Counted from the first letter of the stretch, positions 1 through 12,755 are shown. The stretch: 64,000 nucleotides of DNA from Punctularia strigosozonata HHB-11173 SS5 (GCF_000264995.1 NW_006767433.1:4198967-4262966); one strand, 5' to 3'. Made by a program: numbers and translations. Notes: generated by a model from the sequence alone, not told the origin.

Positions 1-3000
1 AGCGACTTCCGCAGCTCATAGCGTATGGAAACCGTTCCAATTCCTCTGTTGGTTTCGTATAGCATACGCTATGCATATGCACGCTGACCCTCGCGATCAA
101 CGCACGTGTCACAATGCACCGCATCAACTGAGCGTCGCCAAACTGCCTAACTCATCGACCATATTACGGTTCATCATACATTGCCATTCAACCACTCGTT
201 CTGCGAGGGAAACGTCCATTGATACAGGCACTATAGAACGCCGGAAATGATGCGCCTTTACGAGCGATGGTCATGATAGAAAATTGCCGAACGACGTATG
301 ATTGCCGGAAGAAGCGTAGCGATTCCATGCAAACAGCTGGACAGCGCGCCACACCTTGTCGACCGTGGATCCTTCCTGACCATCTTCCTTTTCCGTCCTT
401 TCTCTCTCAAGCACCTCCGAAAATCAGAGCGGGCTCGAGGGGCGATGCGCGCTCTGACTCCCCCCACGATCCGCGCCGAGGGGGTCGACGTGATTTATTG
501 AATTCTGTAGTCTCGACCTCGTTCCCAAGACATTTTGTGTTCGACGTATGCGCGGGAACTTGTCAGGACTCGACAGGAATTTGTAGAGCGGGTACCCAGA
601 AGCAGCGTCCCGTCTCACCCGTGGTCCATAGCGCCCACGTTTGACAGCGAAAGCCCCGTCCGGTCAATTTGCGGCATCCGCGCTCTTTTGACTCTTTCGA
701 CCGCGCCATCGCCGACGGCTTCGTGGCGCTCGGTCGAACGGTTGTCTCTCGGAAATCGAAGACCATGGTTCACATCGCAGAAAGATGCTGCCCTCTTCTT
801 CTGGCGGCCATCGCGCTCAATCATGAGCGTTGCGCATGACCGTGCGCAGGCGTTTCATTCTGCGCTCATCGAGGCCTGAGACCTGCGAGGACAATCGGGC
901 CTGGGGCCTTAGAATCCCGCGGATATCTTAGCCGGCTCGTCTGTTCGGTTCAATGACCAGTCCTCATCTGGTGATTCTGTCTCCCACGAGAGGTTTCATA
1001 CCGGTGTGAAACACGAGGATCTCTCTTCCAGGACCCAGGCGCCTCTCCAGGTTAATATCGAAGGGGCCAGGCAGCACACGGTCTCGCCATGGCGCGGTCA
1101 TCTGGTCCGCAAGACCCCACGTCCGCTCTGGGGTTTCCATTCACAACGTGAGTTGTACATATCGATTCCTGGCTTCCGTCGTCCCACCTGTGAATGAGCG
1201 ACGGACATGCTACGGACTTTGCCATGTTCTCGCATACTTCCTGGAGCTAACGCGTCTTCTCGCGAGGTATCCTCGTTGCACGCCCAACACCAGCGCACAG
1301 CGTACATACCGAGTGGCGGGGTTCGACCACTTCTTGCATTCCGCGCCCGTTGTCGTCATGAATGTTATGCGAGACAACGGACGCTGTGCCTTGCGGCGTT
1401 TCAGATTTGAATCGTTGAAGGCCACTATGACGATTGAATCTTCTGGCCGTTCGCTGTTCGTTTGCAGTTATCAAGAACCAACAGTGCCCCATATTGAGAG
1501 GGGCTTCTCGCCGAGCGCTACGTTCTCCTGATCTCTATATGAACGTGCGACACCTGGAGCTGCTTTGGGCGCCGTCCTCCCCCTATATAGCAGCGCGACA
1601 GACGGAAACGGTCACAGGGCAAAAGAATATGCATGCGCTGCCCCCTACTTGTTGACGTTTCGGATCCGCTCCTCGGGTGCGAACGAGCGTGTGCAGAGCG
1701 GGACATCGGACAGCCGCGATCGAACGACCTCTGATAGCGTCGTTCAGCGCCGATAGCAGCAAGACGGCAGACTTTCTCGGAAGTGTGAGTGAGCGGATAT
1801 AACGCGCGGGTAACTTGGGGCGAGATAACGTCGCGTTTCCCTCAGGACCCCATGGACATGTACTGCTCTGCAGATTAGACAGCTTTCAAAACCGATATAT
1901 ATCGAGGTTTCGTATCCAAATCGCTCGATTTGGCGCGCGTTTCGGCCACAGGATATCAAAATCTCAATATATATCGAAATTGAAAGCTCTATTCTACACG
2001 TCGAACCAAAGCCCGTACGGTGAAAAGCGGCGGGGTGTCGAGCAGACGGGATCCTTTAAAGTACTCGTATAACCACCTTCCTTCATCAGACTAAACAGAT
2101 CATCAGAACTCGTGTTACAAGATTCGGATCGTTGGCTACTTCGCAATTTTGTACCGGGTACAGGGATAGACAGGGAGCCTCCGTAGAAATTTCTCCCTAA
2201 AGAAGACGAACATGAGTAGCTCGTTCCCAAAGATTTCTGGAGGAACTTGAAGAACCCGTCTTCGAGGCGTTTCTCGCGTCCCGCCGTTCCTCACTGAGGG
2301 TCCTCATCCGCCGTCGCTGACTCCTGTTGGCCTGAACACACGGCCAAGCACCGAACGGTTCCCCGTATTGTTTGCCCCGCCTCTGCTGGAACTTCGTTCC
2401 TTTCCCTTGTGCCCTCTGGGAACGTGGCGACGGAGATTGAGCGCGTGCCCAGTGCGCCGTGTATGAGCACCACTCAATCGTGCTGCCGGGGATGCTATTA
2501 CTGAACTCAACAGGATACCTGCCTTCCAGGTCAAAACAAGGCACGCCGAAAGGTTCGCAGTCTTGCAATCAAGGTACGACCAGGTTAGTGCAGTATCCAC
2601 AGATCAAGCCACGGACAATCTTTTCATACACCGTTCAGTAACACATACGGTGGCTTGCCCGCAATAGGCCCGTCGCAGGATAGGGAACGAAAGATAACAG
2701 TATCTGACTGTACAGTTCATCGTCACCGCTGACTATCCAATGGTAGTACGGATTGCCGACATCTGTGAAGCGCCAGCGGGGGAGCCAACCAAATCATATC
2801 GGGACAATCGCGGCATTCCTTCACCTTAACCCGGACAGTTCACGTCAAAAATTCGTTGTTGTGGTCAAGGCTCAATCGCGCGATTCATGAGCCTCGTAGC
2901 CACAGTTGAGATGCTAGCATAAAGGCACGAAAAGGTACCCACAGCTACGCGTAGTAGCGCTTTGCGGTCATTGCGCAGACATTGTTCCTACGACATCAAA
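1..3000. other. Gene-poor stretch, no supportable gene
   Basis: I found no reading frame with recognisable domains or a coherent exon chain on either strand. Open frames here are short, overlap in several frames at once and look like chance. The stretch carries one conspicuous inverted repeat (1881-1988) and the downstream flank of the carboxylesterase gene. No tRNA T-loop signature was seen. Confidence 0.5.
1881..1988. repeat. MITE-like inverted repeat (24-bp arms)
   Basis: The left arm (1881-1904) and right arm (1965-1988) are near-perfect reverse complements. Both carry an AGCTTTCAA outer block and a GATATATAT inner block, separated by about 60 bp. It could be a short non-autonomous DNA transposon remnant or a hairpin-forming element. 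No target-site duplication was confirmed. Confidence 0.45.
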
Positions 3001-5417
3001 CTATTGATGCGTCACCGCGCTAACGTTCTGCCAAAAGCTGAGAGGGCAGTCGCGATCAGTCGGACCAAACGCGGAGGACCAGCATACACGCTCACCTGCA
3101 TCGGCCCAGGAGCGCGGGGGATGTCGTGATGGTCTGAACCAGAGGTTCGCCGGCCTCCGTCTTGTTGAATAACATTTCCGTGGTCCCATTGGCGAAGACT
3201 GGCCAATCAGGTTTGATATCGGGCGTAAACTTTACGTTAGTGTCGAGGAAGCGAGTAAGCGACATGAAAGATTGCGAGAACGCCGTAAGGAAGTCGGAGT
3301 TATTGAAGGGCGGAGGCCCGTTCGACCTTCAGGCACAGGAGGTAAGCATCTGCAGCGTGCCCAAAGTGTCAAGGGACATACGTAGGGAAATAGTACGGAA
3401 GGTCATCTCCGTGAGACGCGGGAGGAATAGCGAATTCGCCCTGATCAGATATTAGTCCACGAATCGCCGAATTCCATGCGGATCCTTACCTTGAATGATG
3501 TGCCATTGAATGTGTTCAGGAGGAAATAGGTCGGGCATATGAAAATATCTAGTAGTAAATACGTCATTCAGTATGCCGGACAAGCCATATCCATATTGCC
3601 ACTTACCCTCTCCCATGATAGCAATAGCCTCGTCGTCCGAGTTGGCAAAGCCGGATGAGGTGTATAATTTCACAACCGATTGTATATCATTGGGACCAAA
3701 GAGCGGGAACAGATTTGTGACGTATTGAGTAAGATTCGTGGTGTCGGATGCTCGAACGAATGGACCGCCCTCCAGCGTGTTCGTTACAGCCAGAAGGGCT
3801 TCCTATAAGGAACATATCGGTCACCCCATAATATGAACATTGTAAGTCAGACATACCCCGTTGACCTTTCCTTTCAATAGCGTCTCAATTGGTCTCTCGA
3901 CAATCAGAGAGCCATCTACGACTGGAACCCAGGTGAACACGCCGAAAAAGCCCGCAAGATCGATAGCATTGTTAAGGTTCTGAAGCGTCGTAACATCAGT
4001 TTGACGGAGGCATGCCAATGTGTCTGGCGCGTCGAAGCAGCTTCGGAGGGATCAGTGGCTCGCGATCAGGGTAGCGTTGTTGATACTTTAGGCTTACTTC
4101 GTCTGTGTGGCGACCGCCGCGAAAAGTGCCTAAGGTCAACTCAGCGACCAAGACCATGCACTCAATCTGATCTCACTTTCCTCTGGAATACTATCGTTGA
4201 ATGCGTACTGGAAGGGCAAGAATGTGGAACTGGTCATAACACCTCGGAACAGCGGGGGGTCCGTCTCGCCGCCATTGGCGACGATATGCTGGAGGACAGA
4301 CCCAGCACCTGTGCGGGGTTCTTCTATCGTCGTCCAATTGTTCCGAGTGAGACGTACCGGCAGATTCACCCCATATCGTCACTTTGGTTGGATCTCCTCC
4401 GAAGGAAGCTATCTGTGCATGGAATAGCGTCAACACCGTTTGGCTCGTCACATCAGTAATACGCGACTCACGTGGTCTTGAACCCATTGCAAGGCGAAGT
4501 TTTGGTCAACTGGTCAGACTGAGTCAGATCCAATGGTATCAAACCCTCGAAATCCTCACGCAGTCCTGCGTTCAAGACACCATTCGACTTTACTTCTGAG
4601 CCGGGCAAGAAACCTGGACGATATAGGTAAGCATCGACTGCAAAGCGTTCCCTCAATGCGAGCGACACTTGCCAAATACACCCAGGCGATATTGAATGAT
4701 CACCGCAACAATTCCGAAACCAGATTCCCGTATGAGATCTTCACCTGAGAAACTGCTGGCAGCTCCCGCAATGTAACTGTACGCCGTACGAGACCATGAG
4801 ACGAGGACTACCCAGAGCAAAGTCGAGAACTCCTCACCCTCCGCCATGAATCCAGACCAAAACTGGTAAATTCTGAGAAGCATTCAAGGGCCCGGGCGAG
4901 AACACACTGTCGGTAATCGACTCAGTTGCCTGTAGAACCATGAGAACAATGCAGTATGAGTGAGTACTTCAGAAACAAGCAGTCTTCATCTGCCACAACG
5001 GCGCGTTTTGCCGGTGTTAGAGACCGGAAGGGATCCGTAGTTGAATTGCCTGTGGCTGCTTGGAAGCATTCGTTCGGCTGCGTAGTCGCCTGTTGGATGC
5101 CAGTGGTTGCATTCGGCGTCTGCGGAGCACGCCATCTCAGGTCACCTGGAAACCGACAATCAAGCTTAGCAAAGCTGAACATGGCTAAGACATAACCCCA
5201 TACCTGTTGGAGGCGCCGCATAGCGCACGCCCAAGAAGCTTGTCACATTAGTGGTGGGGTCCAAACTACCTTGATATTGCGCATAGCCTAAATCGACGAG
5301 TGGCGCGGACAAATCGTTCGCTGACTGTCTTGCTCCTTTTTGCACGACGTAACCTCTCGCGGGGGCCACGCATACGCACAGTCCAACCACAACGTTTCTG
5401 AGAGACAACTGGACCAT
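3001..5417 (-). CDS. Secreted type-B carboxylesterase/lipase
   Basis: An alpha/beta-hydrolase of the type-B carboxylesterase family, expected to hydrolyse ester bonds of lipids or small esters outside the cell. The ATG at 5415-5417 opens a signal peptide (MVQLSLRNVVVGLCVCVAPA). Next come the family's early FLGVRYA and LRWRAPQ motifs, an EDCLFL motif, the nucleophile elbow GESAG (near 4400), the acidic-residue motif TLEG (near 3780) and the histidine region SHGDDLPY (near 3420). The catalytic Ser-Glu-His triad is therefore visible. The C-terminus (DWPVFANGT, then GRCSFWQ) is reached only by splicing the last intron, which gives a stop at 3001-3003. Many short GT-AG introns interrupt the gene. 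It is divergent from EMC2. The exact substrate cannot be told. Confidence 0.88.
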
Positions 5418-5470
5418 GATACAGACGGGGGATGACTCAGAAGTCGCACCCCCCGTAATGAACGTAGGGT

Positions 5471-5480
5471 CTTTATAAAG
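5471..5480 (-). promoter_or_regulatory. TATA box of the carboxylesterase gene
   Basis: The palindromic CTTTATAAAG lies 54-63 bp upstream of the esterase start codon on the minus strand, a usual spacing for a fungal TATA element. Assignment is by position only. Confidence 0.5.
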
Positions 5481-6044
5481 CACACGTTGGTGGAGATGCG
5501 CGAAGCTCGAGCCCGACCAGCTGATGAAGCGAAAGTAGATCTTCCGACCAGAACATACTAAAAACCGCGCGCAGCAGCTTCCTTCTGACTGTAGGCGAGA
5601 TCCAGCGTAGTGAGACGGCAACTCAGGGATGCAGCGCAGTAGTAAATGAATCGGCACGAAGGACGTCCGTGACGCAGCCGATGCAGGCGGAACCAGTCGG
5701 CGGGCCGCTCTATGGGAAGGACAGCATCGATGTCATCATCTGACCTAGCTGAAGGATGTTTCGCACTGCCGCGCGCGAGCGCAGCATGGGTACGTAGTCA
5801 GGGAAGGAGTGGTTCATACTGAGTCTGAAGCCGGATAGTAGTAGTGATACAAACAGAAATACTGCAGTGTCAGCGTCGAAACGCAGAACAAGTATGGCTC
5901 AGCCGCTCAGCACAGCTTTTGAGAAACAGGCTCGCGTGCGTTACAACATCGCTTCCTAGGCCGACCTCCGCAAGCACATACACAGTATTTCACACCTGCA
6001 CGAAAACGCTCCCGGGGTCTGCAAGGACCAGCGAATCTGGGAAT
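5481..6044. other. Intergenic region between divergent esterase and EMC2 genes
   Basis: This holds the two divergent promoters. I saw no further gene in it. Frames running through it join the EMC2 first exon but contain no recognisable protein upstream of its ATG. Confidence 0.5.
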
Positions 6045-7310
6045 ATGTCTTCTGTCGACAGTTCCAATCCTCCACTGGCCGTTGCGTTGGAGCGCTTGGC
6101 AAACCATCGAACGCGAAGGACAAGGGATTCGCAAGACGTGTTCAATGCTGGCATGGTCGTGCTTGAGAAGAATGCCGTGAACAAGATGGGCGACGAACGT
6201 GAGCGGAGTCTATCCTCCTTCTGGATTCTGCCCACTCGTTGCACGAGGCCTTCCAAGTCGCTAAGTCCTGGTCAGTGTACTCACCACATCGAAACAGGAT
6301 GGGCCTTCCTAGAGCAGCTGGCACTAGCCGCCCTGGACGTTGGCCGGACAGACATTGCCGATGTATGTACGTCCTTTCGGTCGCCGCGTCATTTGTTTTC
6401 GCGGCGTTGCTGACTCTCGGATCAGACCTGCATTGGTCTACTCAACAATCAATTTTCTGACTCGCCACGGGTCGACTGCCTTAAAGGCATCAAAATTGAG
6501 GCAACTGCGGGCCCCGAGGCCGCTCGTGAATACTATGAGAGCCTTCTGGAGGCCGATTCATCGAACGTGGTATGTAGCATTCAACCGGATAAGCGCTGAG
6601 ATCATGACTGAACGTCGCTTGAACCATAGGCTATATGGAAGCGACTCATTACCGTGTATCGCTCACAAGGCAACGTCGACAAGACCGTGGAAGAATTGCA
6701 CCAATTCCTCGATACCGTTTACACCGATTTAGAGGGCTGGCTTGAGCTCGCTGACGTATACGACAGCGTCGGACTGTTCGTATTCAATATATCACCTCGC
6801 CGCCCTGTACGCTCATTGACGATCCCTAGCTATACGTCAGCGCTTCAAGCCCTTTCCCATGCCATCCTGCTCGCACCACAGAACCAATTTTATATTCTGA
6901 AGGCAGCCGAGACCGCAGACAAGGCGGGAGATGTCCCTTTGGCCCTGAAGATGCATCTCCTGGTCATTGACATGGCGACTGATGATGATGATCCGAAGAC
7001 GTCCACGGATCCGCCAGGCGGTGTTGCTGTCAGAGCTTGGATGGGAGTCAAATCGGTGCGCGTTCTGTACTTCGCCTATTAGTGGCATATTGACTGGTCT
7101 CTATTCCAGACTTCTTCTCGCTTACTGAGCGACGCTAGGCTTGCAAATGCGTCAACATCGAAGACATCAGCGCCAACTCCAGAGAAGTTGCGCATGCTTG
7201 AAGGCCTGGCTTTGGAAGAGCTACGCTCAACAGGTGGCAAGGGTACACCAACAAGTCAGTTGACAGACGAGCAAAAGGTTCTGCTCAAGCAATGGGTAGA
7301 GGTAGCTTAG
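6045..7310 (+). CDS. EMC2: ER membrane protein complex subunit 2 (EMC2, TPR protein)
   Basis: EMC2 is the cytosolic TPR subunit of the ER membrane complex, which inserts tail-anchored and multi-pass proteins into the ER membrane. The ATG at 6045 gives MSSVDSSNPP. Spliced exons show the family's TPR-like helices: the stretch ending GNVDKTVEELHQFLDTVY, then DLEGWLELADVY, then YTSALQALSHAILLAP and YILKAAETADKAGD. The last exon carries SSRLLSDARLANAST and ends WVEVA at 7310. An expanded acidic/proline insert (TDDDDPKTSTDPPGG) sits between the last helices. Short introns, for example near 6360, 6570 and 6780, separate the exons. The recognition rests on this helix pattern. Confidence 0.85.
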
Positions 7311-7772
7311 CGAATACTCTCAATCGACAGCGTAGAAATGGATGGATGTTTTTTTCCCAGTTCGAGGTGCTCCGATGTCTATATTACTGCACGAATCGGC
7401 CAAGACCCCCATGCGCGGTGTGCCCTGAATAGATGCATAATAGTGGGCATAGTAGCGCGTACGCAGACATAAGTGGAAAGTATGACTACAGTGGCATAAC
7501 GGTGCGAGTGCGTCAAAGCGGCGGCGACGATGAATGCGTTGATCCTGTGTGGGAAGGCGATCTCCTTTCCGACCTCTGTCGAAATGAGGGTCCCGGGATA
7601 AGAATTGCGTTTATTTGGCAGGGTTGGCGTTCCTATAAGAATCAGCGAGTCAGTAATGCTCAACACAAATGGGTCAGATATAAGAAGGAAAGATCAGATA
7701 GGAGCGAAAGACATTAGATGCATGGTTGTCAACACGATCGTTTCAGTGTGAACTATGCGTGATTTGCTTGGA
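7311..7772. other. Convergent intergenic region, nothing recognised
   Basis: 3' flanks of EMC2 (+) and eS30 (-). A T-run with CCCAG at 7348-7360 resembles a splice acceptor, but no following exon could be supported. I see no gene here. Confidence 0.4.
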
Positions 7773-8194
7773 TCATCCGGAGGGGCTGGACAACACGCAA
7801 AAACGGGAATGAGATAGAGTACAGCAACTCCACGTACATTTTCCGCTTTCCACCAGGGAGGGTCGTGACGTTGACGAACCTGAGGCATATGAGTCAATAC
7901 ATCTTGGTCGCCGGCTTAAAGTGAAATGGATACTCACCGCCTGTTGTAAAGGATGCGCTTCTTTGCGCGGCCCTTGGGAGTCTTCTTCTTCTCTTGGGGC
8001 TCAACCTTGGGGGTTTGAGACTTGACTTTGCCGGCGCGGGCGAGCGATCCGTGAACTGTTGTATAGGCCAAGATTCCGCATACGTGCAGCATTCATGAGA
8101 AGATCGAGCATGATTTGAAAAGTGAGGCGCAGAGGTGTCATGAGCTCCAATACGGCTGCAGTTTACGAAAACAAGTAGGCGCACCTTTTCCCAT
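7773..8194 (-). CDS. RPS30: 40S ribosomal protein eS30
   Basis: eS30 is a small basic protein of the 40S subunit near the decoding region. The first exon is only 10 coding bases (ATGGGAAAAG, 8194-8185), joined across an intron to 8055. This gives [20 protein letters not shown], followed by [13 protein letters not shown], the eS30 hallmark. A second intron (donor GTGAGT) leads to [13 protein letters not shown]. The final exon is less certain: the best splice gives a short tail ending IPSG with the stop at 7773-7775. There is no ubiquitin-like N-terminal fusion, unlike animal FAU and as is usual in fungi. Exons 1-3 are secure; the last intron could be drawn differently. Confidence 0.85.
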
Positions 8195-9145
8195 ATTGAC
8201 GTGCGGTGGAGGAGCTCGACGACGTTTGCGAGGATGGCCAGTCAGCTCTGCTTGGTGCTGTTTGGTCGTCTGTATAGCTGTGGCTGAACGTTCCCACGGA
8301 TGCGATGACCACATTCACTGCTGATGTTTGTGTCTGTGCCGTCGCCGGATACTCTCGAATGAAGGCTTTTAATGTTACGTTGCAGCATCGTTCCGTGTCG
8401 GTCTCAACGGAAAAATGGACAGCATTTCGTTCCTATGCCCTCGCTGGGATATTCTGTGCGGTTCCCCAGCAGACCCCGGTTGTTGACTCTTAACGTCCGA
8501 TTAATCGACGCACCTTGGCAGCTCCGGGCTTGGTCTCCTGGGTACTCGTACCTGAGCGGAGGACTCGATACGAGCCGGGCAGCTGGGTTTCCGGCACGGG
8601 ATACACGTTGTGCGAAGCGGACAAGAAGCGGTCGTACGTGGCCGGAAAAGAAGCCAATATCCTCTGTCGCTCCCAACTGTTGGGAACCTCCCTCGCCGCT
8701 TTCTCTGGCACCCAATCCTCACTTGCATTGTATTGACGCACGAACGGTGTATGACCCGACCTTGCAGTGCAATGTCTTTCGCACTTGATAAGGCTACCTG
8801 GACCCTCCAAAGATTTGCCCCAATGCGATGGACCAACGCAGGCGGCAGACAGCTGCAAGATGGCCGTCTTCTCGGTCGATTTTTTCTCCGAGCCCGGCGT
8901 ATCGCCCATCACCTTTAAATTAATCGTGCAGCCAACTATACCCATTTTGGGGAACAGATGCCGCGCAATAACTTCGCTTCTGGACATGCCCAGGTGGAAC
9001 GTCCAGGGAAGGCGATGAAAACGTAAGGCAGCCGTGAGTCGGTAGCCCTGCGCTCGACTACAAAGACGTCGAAAAGGCCTCGTATCACCGCGCAGACGCA
9101 GCTCTCCCCGGCCCCGAGTCCTTAACAGTCGTTCAACGAAGTACG
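8195..9145. other. Intergenic region upstream of eS30 and hydrophobin
   Basis: Promoter space for two divergent genes. A 165-codon minus-strand frame (8490-8987) and overlapping plus-strand frames are present, but none shows a domain, codon pattern or splice context that I recognise. Confidence 0.4.
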
Positions 9146-9721
9146 ATGAAGGTCTTCTTCGCCCTGTCGTTGTTGTTCGGGATTGTAGCTACCGTCACGG
9201 CCAGTGCTATTGGCACCAATGCCGAGCGTATGAGGCGAGGTCTCCCTCCTCTGGGTCCCCGCAGTGTTTACGCTCCGTCGGCCGTGGAGGGTACGTTGCC
9301 AGTGTGAGTTTGTCTGCTTCGCCACCTAACTAAGTCCTGTAGCGGCCAAGAGGTCGACCACGTCGGGCACCCCTGGAACGTGCACTACTGGTCCTGTTCA
9401 GTGCTGCAACACTGTTACATCTGTGAGTCAAGCACGGTATATCCTGCCCTGGACGACCACTCACATCGTTGTAGGCTAAGAACGAGGGCATCCTCCTTGC
9501 ACTGCTGGGCATAGTCTTGGAGGACCTCAGCGTTCTGGTCGGCCTCGGTTGCTCTCCCATCAGTGTCATCGGGCTCGGGGGTAGCAGCTGCAGCGCGAAC
9601 CCCGTTTGCTGCGAGAACAACAATTTCGTGAGTGCATCATCACAATATCCTATCTCATTTCTCATCCAAACCTCAACAGGGTGGTATCATCTCCATCGGC
9701 TGCGTGCCCATCAGCTTGTAG
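9146..9721 (+). CDS. Hydrophobin (class I type)
   Basis: A small secreted amphipathic protein that coats hyphae, spores and fruiting bodies. The ATG at 9146 starts a clear signal peptide ([20 protein letters not shown]). Four exons (9146-9290, 9343-9422, 9475-9627, 9680-9721) join in frame. The mature part has exactly eight cysteines in the order [17 protein letters not shown], then LGCSPIS, then SSC, VCC and IGCVPISL. The wide spacing between the CC pair and the third cysteine fits class I rather than class II. About 110 residues, normal for the family. All introns are GT-AG, and the second (GTGAGT) and third follow the usual basidiomycete hydrophobin placement near the CC motifs. Confidence 0.93.
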
Positions 9722-10774
9722 TTTCTCGACGCCCTTTCGACCCACTTGGCATACTCGTGATGTGCAGGCTCGTTGTCCCGCATTCTATAGATACATCGTC
9801 CTCATGAGAAGCATGTCCGAGCCATAACGTGCTGAAGCACCCGAGACCACGGACATTCAGGCGATATGTTTCCGGAACCGAGATTCCAAGTGTGATCATG
9901 CGCACTCCCTCACACGCAAATGTACACCATTATCATGCCTCCCGTCTGCCCGGAGCTACCAGCAAACCGCTGTCATGCTCGACCGGGTATTTAATTTTCC
10001 GGTCACCACGATTTCAATCGCTATATCGGTATCCGTCTACTCGAAGTTGCAGCATCGAGGCCCACATATATCCAGCTTACACCAGCCAATGAGGGCGGCT
10101 CAAGCTGGCATTGCTCACAGCGTATCGCGGTGCATCTAGCGATCTGAACGACGATGTGACTGCGATCCCACACGTTGCCCCGACGGTTGCATAGATGTGT
10201 TCGAACCCGCAATCGACGCGGAATTTTGAAATAGCCCTGCTGAAGGCATCGAACGGACGGCGCGGAGGGCGCAGAAGCACCACTAGCTAGATAGACATTG
10301 ACAATAGAGCGTATTTGCAAGGTGCCAAAGTTCTCCGCAGTAGGCAATAATGGTCCGCGGGGAGCCATGCACTGGCAGTGCATAGTCAAAGTCCCGCTCC
10401 ACTTTGCCCGTGATGCAAATACACTCTTGCCCAATGGCATAGCAATGCACGGGCCTGGAACGAACGTGGGAGATCGCGTTCTGAAATTAGAAAGCGTGGT
10501 TCTTGTCACCAAGGTCAACGCTGTTCGGGTTCGGGCGCGCTCAAATGCGCCCATTCGCGAAGGTTGAATGGATTACTAGGCCCTCTGTCGCAACTTCTCT
10601 CCAGCCCGGTGCTACCCTTCTTGCTCGGTACGCCGTGATGTCGTTTCGCTCGATCTTGACTGATGTACCTCATCGGAAGCGCTCTGAGAGTGTTGGTCAT
10701 TTCACTCTCTTCGACTGTTTTTGGTTCCGAGACGACCGTCGGCCGTGCAAATACATATAGTGGTATCCGCATCC
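9722..10774. other. Intergenic region, nothing recognised
   Basis: About 1 kb between hydrophobin and NoxR. Long open frames occur on both strands (for example 10021-10554 minus and 10298-10567 plus). They overlap each other and carry no motif I know. A real, fast-evolving small gene cannot be excluded. Confidence 0.35.
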
Positions 10775-12588
10775 ATGTCTCTCAAATTTGAACTCGAAAC
10801 CTGGGCAGCGGCGCTCCAGGAATATGACGAGGGAAATTACATCCAGTCTCTTGAGTTGTTTGAGGTGCAGTCTCAAGTCCTTATGCATGCACGACCAGGC
10901 CGCGTTGATTCAGAACTGCGGAGCAGCGGATAGCGGACTCCTCGAAGATCTACACCAACTTAGGATTAGTGCATGCCGCGATCGGCGAACACGAATTGGC
11001 CGTTGAACAGTTTCGGAAAGCTACAGGAGCCGATCAGTATCTGGCCATCGCGTACAACTCAATTCACTCGCATCGTCTGGCTGATTCTAACGAGTAAATA
11101 TGCTAAGGTATTTTCAGTGCGGGGTCTCAAACTTCCTGCTCGAGCGATACGAGCTAGCTCTTTCGGACTTCGAACAAACATACCTCTATATGCGAGGAAA
11201 CACGACTATGTACGTCTATCACCGAGTTTCGTGCACCGATGCCAGAGGACTGACCTCGTTACCAAGATATTACGAACAGCTAGGCTTGAGATTCAACCTG
11301 TATAGCGCCGAAGTGTTATTCAATAAAGGGCTTTCCATGATTTATTTGGGTCAGCTTGAAGTGCGTAGCTACGTTTGGGACTACTGACAGACGGAATCTG
11401 ATATCTGTTAAACGATGCTCTTCAGGAAGGACTCGCCGGAATGAGAGAAGCAGAACGTCAGCAAATGACTGATGCGCACAAGGTCATTACCGATGCCGTC
11501 AGAGACCAAGGCGATGGTTATACTGTATTCTCAATGGTGCGTCCGCTGTTGTCATCATAATATCCATCTCATCCATTTGTTTCAGCCTATGGGTGTGCTC
11601 TATCGGCCGCCGGAGAAGAAAGTGAAGAATACCGCGCCGAAAAATTATATTGGAAAGGCGGTGCGTCTCCATTGTTTGTGCCTCTCTTAAACGTAAGCTA
11701 AAGGTACCGTTGTAGACACTGGTTGCTGCACAAGAGACTCAGGATTTGTTCACCGGGTTCACCGGTATTGAACTTCGCAATAGAGCGCAAGCTACGCTCA
11801 CCACTCCATCTGTGCCGGCAAAAACAAGTGTGCCTGTCGATGGTCCGAAACGACCTAAGGTTCAGACAAAAGACCTGACAAGGCCAAACGCTGCGGGGAA
11901 ACTACTTACCCCTCCGGTCACCCCGCCGAAACCACTGGTTACCGGCGTAGCATTCAGCCCCGTCACTGCGATCTACGATGATTACCTTGGTTCAGAGCCG
12001 TCAGGGAATCGGCAACCTATACCTCCTGTCCCACCTTTACCCACTGATATTGAACGCGTTGGGGCCTGGGCGAAGGATATTGACGCGACAGCAAAGAAAA
12101 CCATGTCCCCACCCACCCCCCCAGATTCATATCCTCCCACGACTTATGAACCGAGCAGCTTTGGCGGGATTTCAAGAACAACGCGACGGATCGCGCGCGG
12201 GGCCCCTAGCTACCGTGCATTCGGTGCCTCAGTTTATGATGACGCGAACCTCATTTGTATACGAGTGAAGGTTGGTCCGTCAGTCGGTCATGTCCCCTTG
12301 GAGGCAGCATTTTCTCACTATCACACCTAGATCCATTACCAAGGAGATCTCCGTGGGATGTCAGTGGCTGCCGACATACAATACGCAGAATTCGTGGAAC
12401 GTGTTACCCGAAAATTTGGGAAATCACGCGACGAGCTTCAGATCCAGTTCGTAGATGAGGATGGCACTTTGGTGTCTCTTCGGGATGATTCTGACTTTGA
12501 ACTGGCTCTGGGTGCCGCCCGGGAGAATGCCCAGGGACGGCCAGATGGCCGGCTAGAGGTATGGTGCAGAGATGGCGAAGCTTTGTAG
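10775..12588 (+). CDS. noxR: NADPH oxidase regulator NoxR (p67phox-like, TPR + PB1)
   Basis: The fungal counterpart of p67phox, a cytosolic activator of NADPH oxidases that acts with Rac in hyphal growth and fruiting. The ATG at 10775 gives MSLKFELETWAAALQEYDEG. TPR repeats follow across several short exons (IYTNLGLVHAAIGEHELAVE, then AYFQCGVSNFLLERYELALSD, then EVLFNKGLSMIYLGQ). After them come the activation-region-like stretch GYTVFSMPMGVLYRPPEKKV and KNYIGKA, and a proline-rich linker. The C-terminal PB1 domain has DIQYAEFVERVTRKFG and the acidic OPCA-type loop VDEDGTLVSLRDDSDFELAL. It ends EVWCRDGEAL at 12588. It converges with the exopolyphosphatase gene, with 167 bp between their stop codons. 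Confidence 0.88.
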
Positions 12589-12755
12589 AACGATAACGGG
12601 CCTGAGTAATAATAGCTGTAGCGGTACATTGCAAGAAATACATCGTCTGAGTTGATTTCGGGGGCGGAGATTTCACACACAGCCTGACAAAAGCTGATTT
12701 AAATTGAACCGTTGTACTGTTGTTAAACCTGCGGTTAACGACAAGTAATCCAACA

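Noticed and set aside
8490-8987. 165-codon minus-strand frame between eS30 and hydrophobin
   Set aside because: No domain, no splice context and long overlapping frames on the opposite strand. It behaves like chance open sequence.
10021-10554. 177-codon minus-strand frame upstream of NoxR
   Set aside because: Overlaps an open plus-strand frame, has an odd cysteine-rich composition but no recognisable motif.
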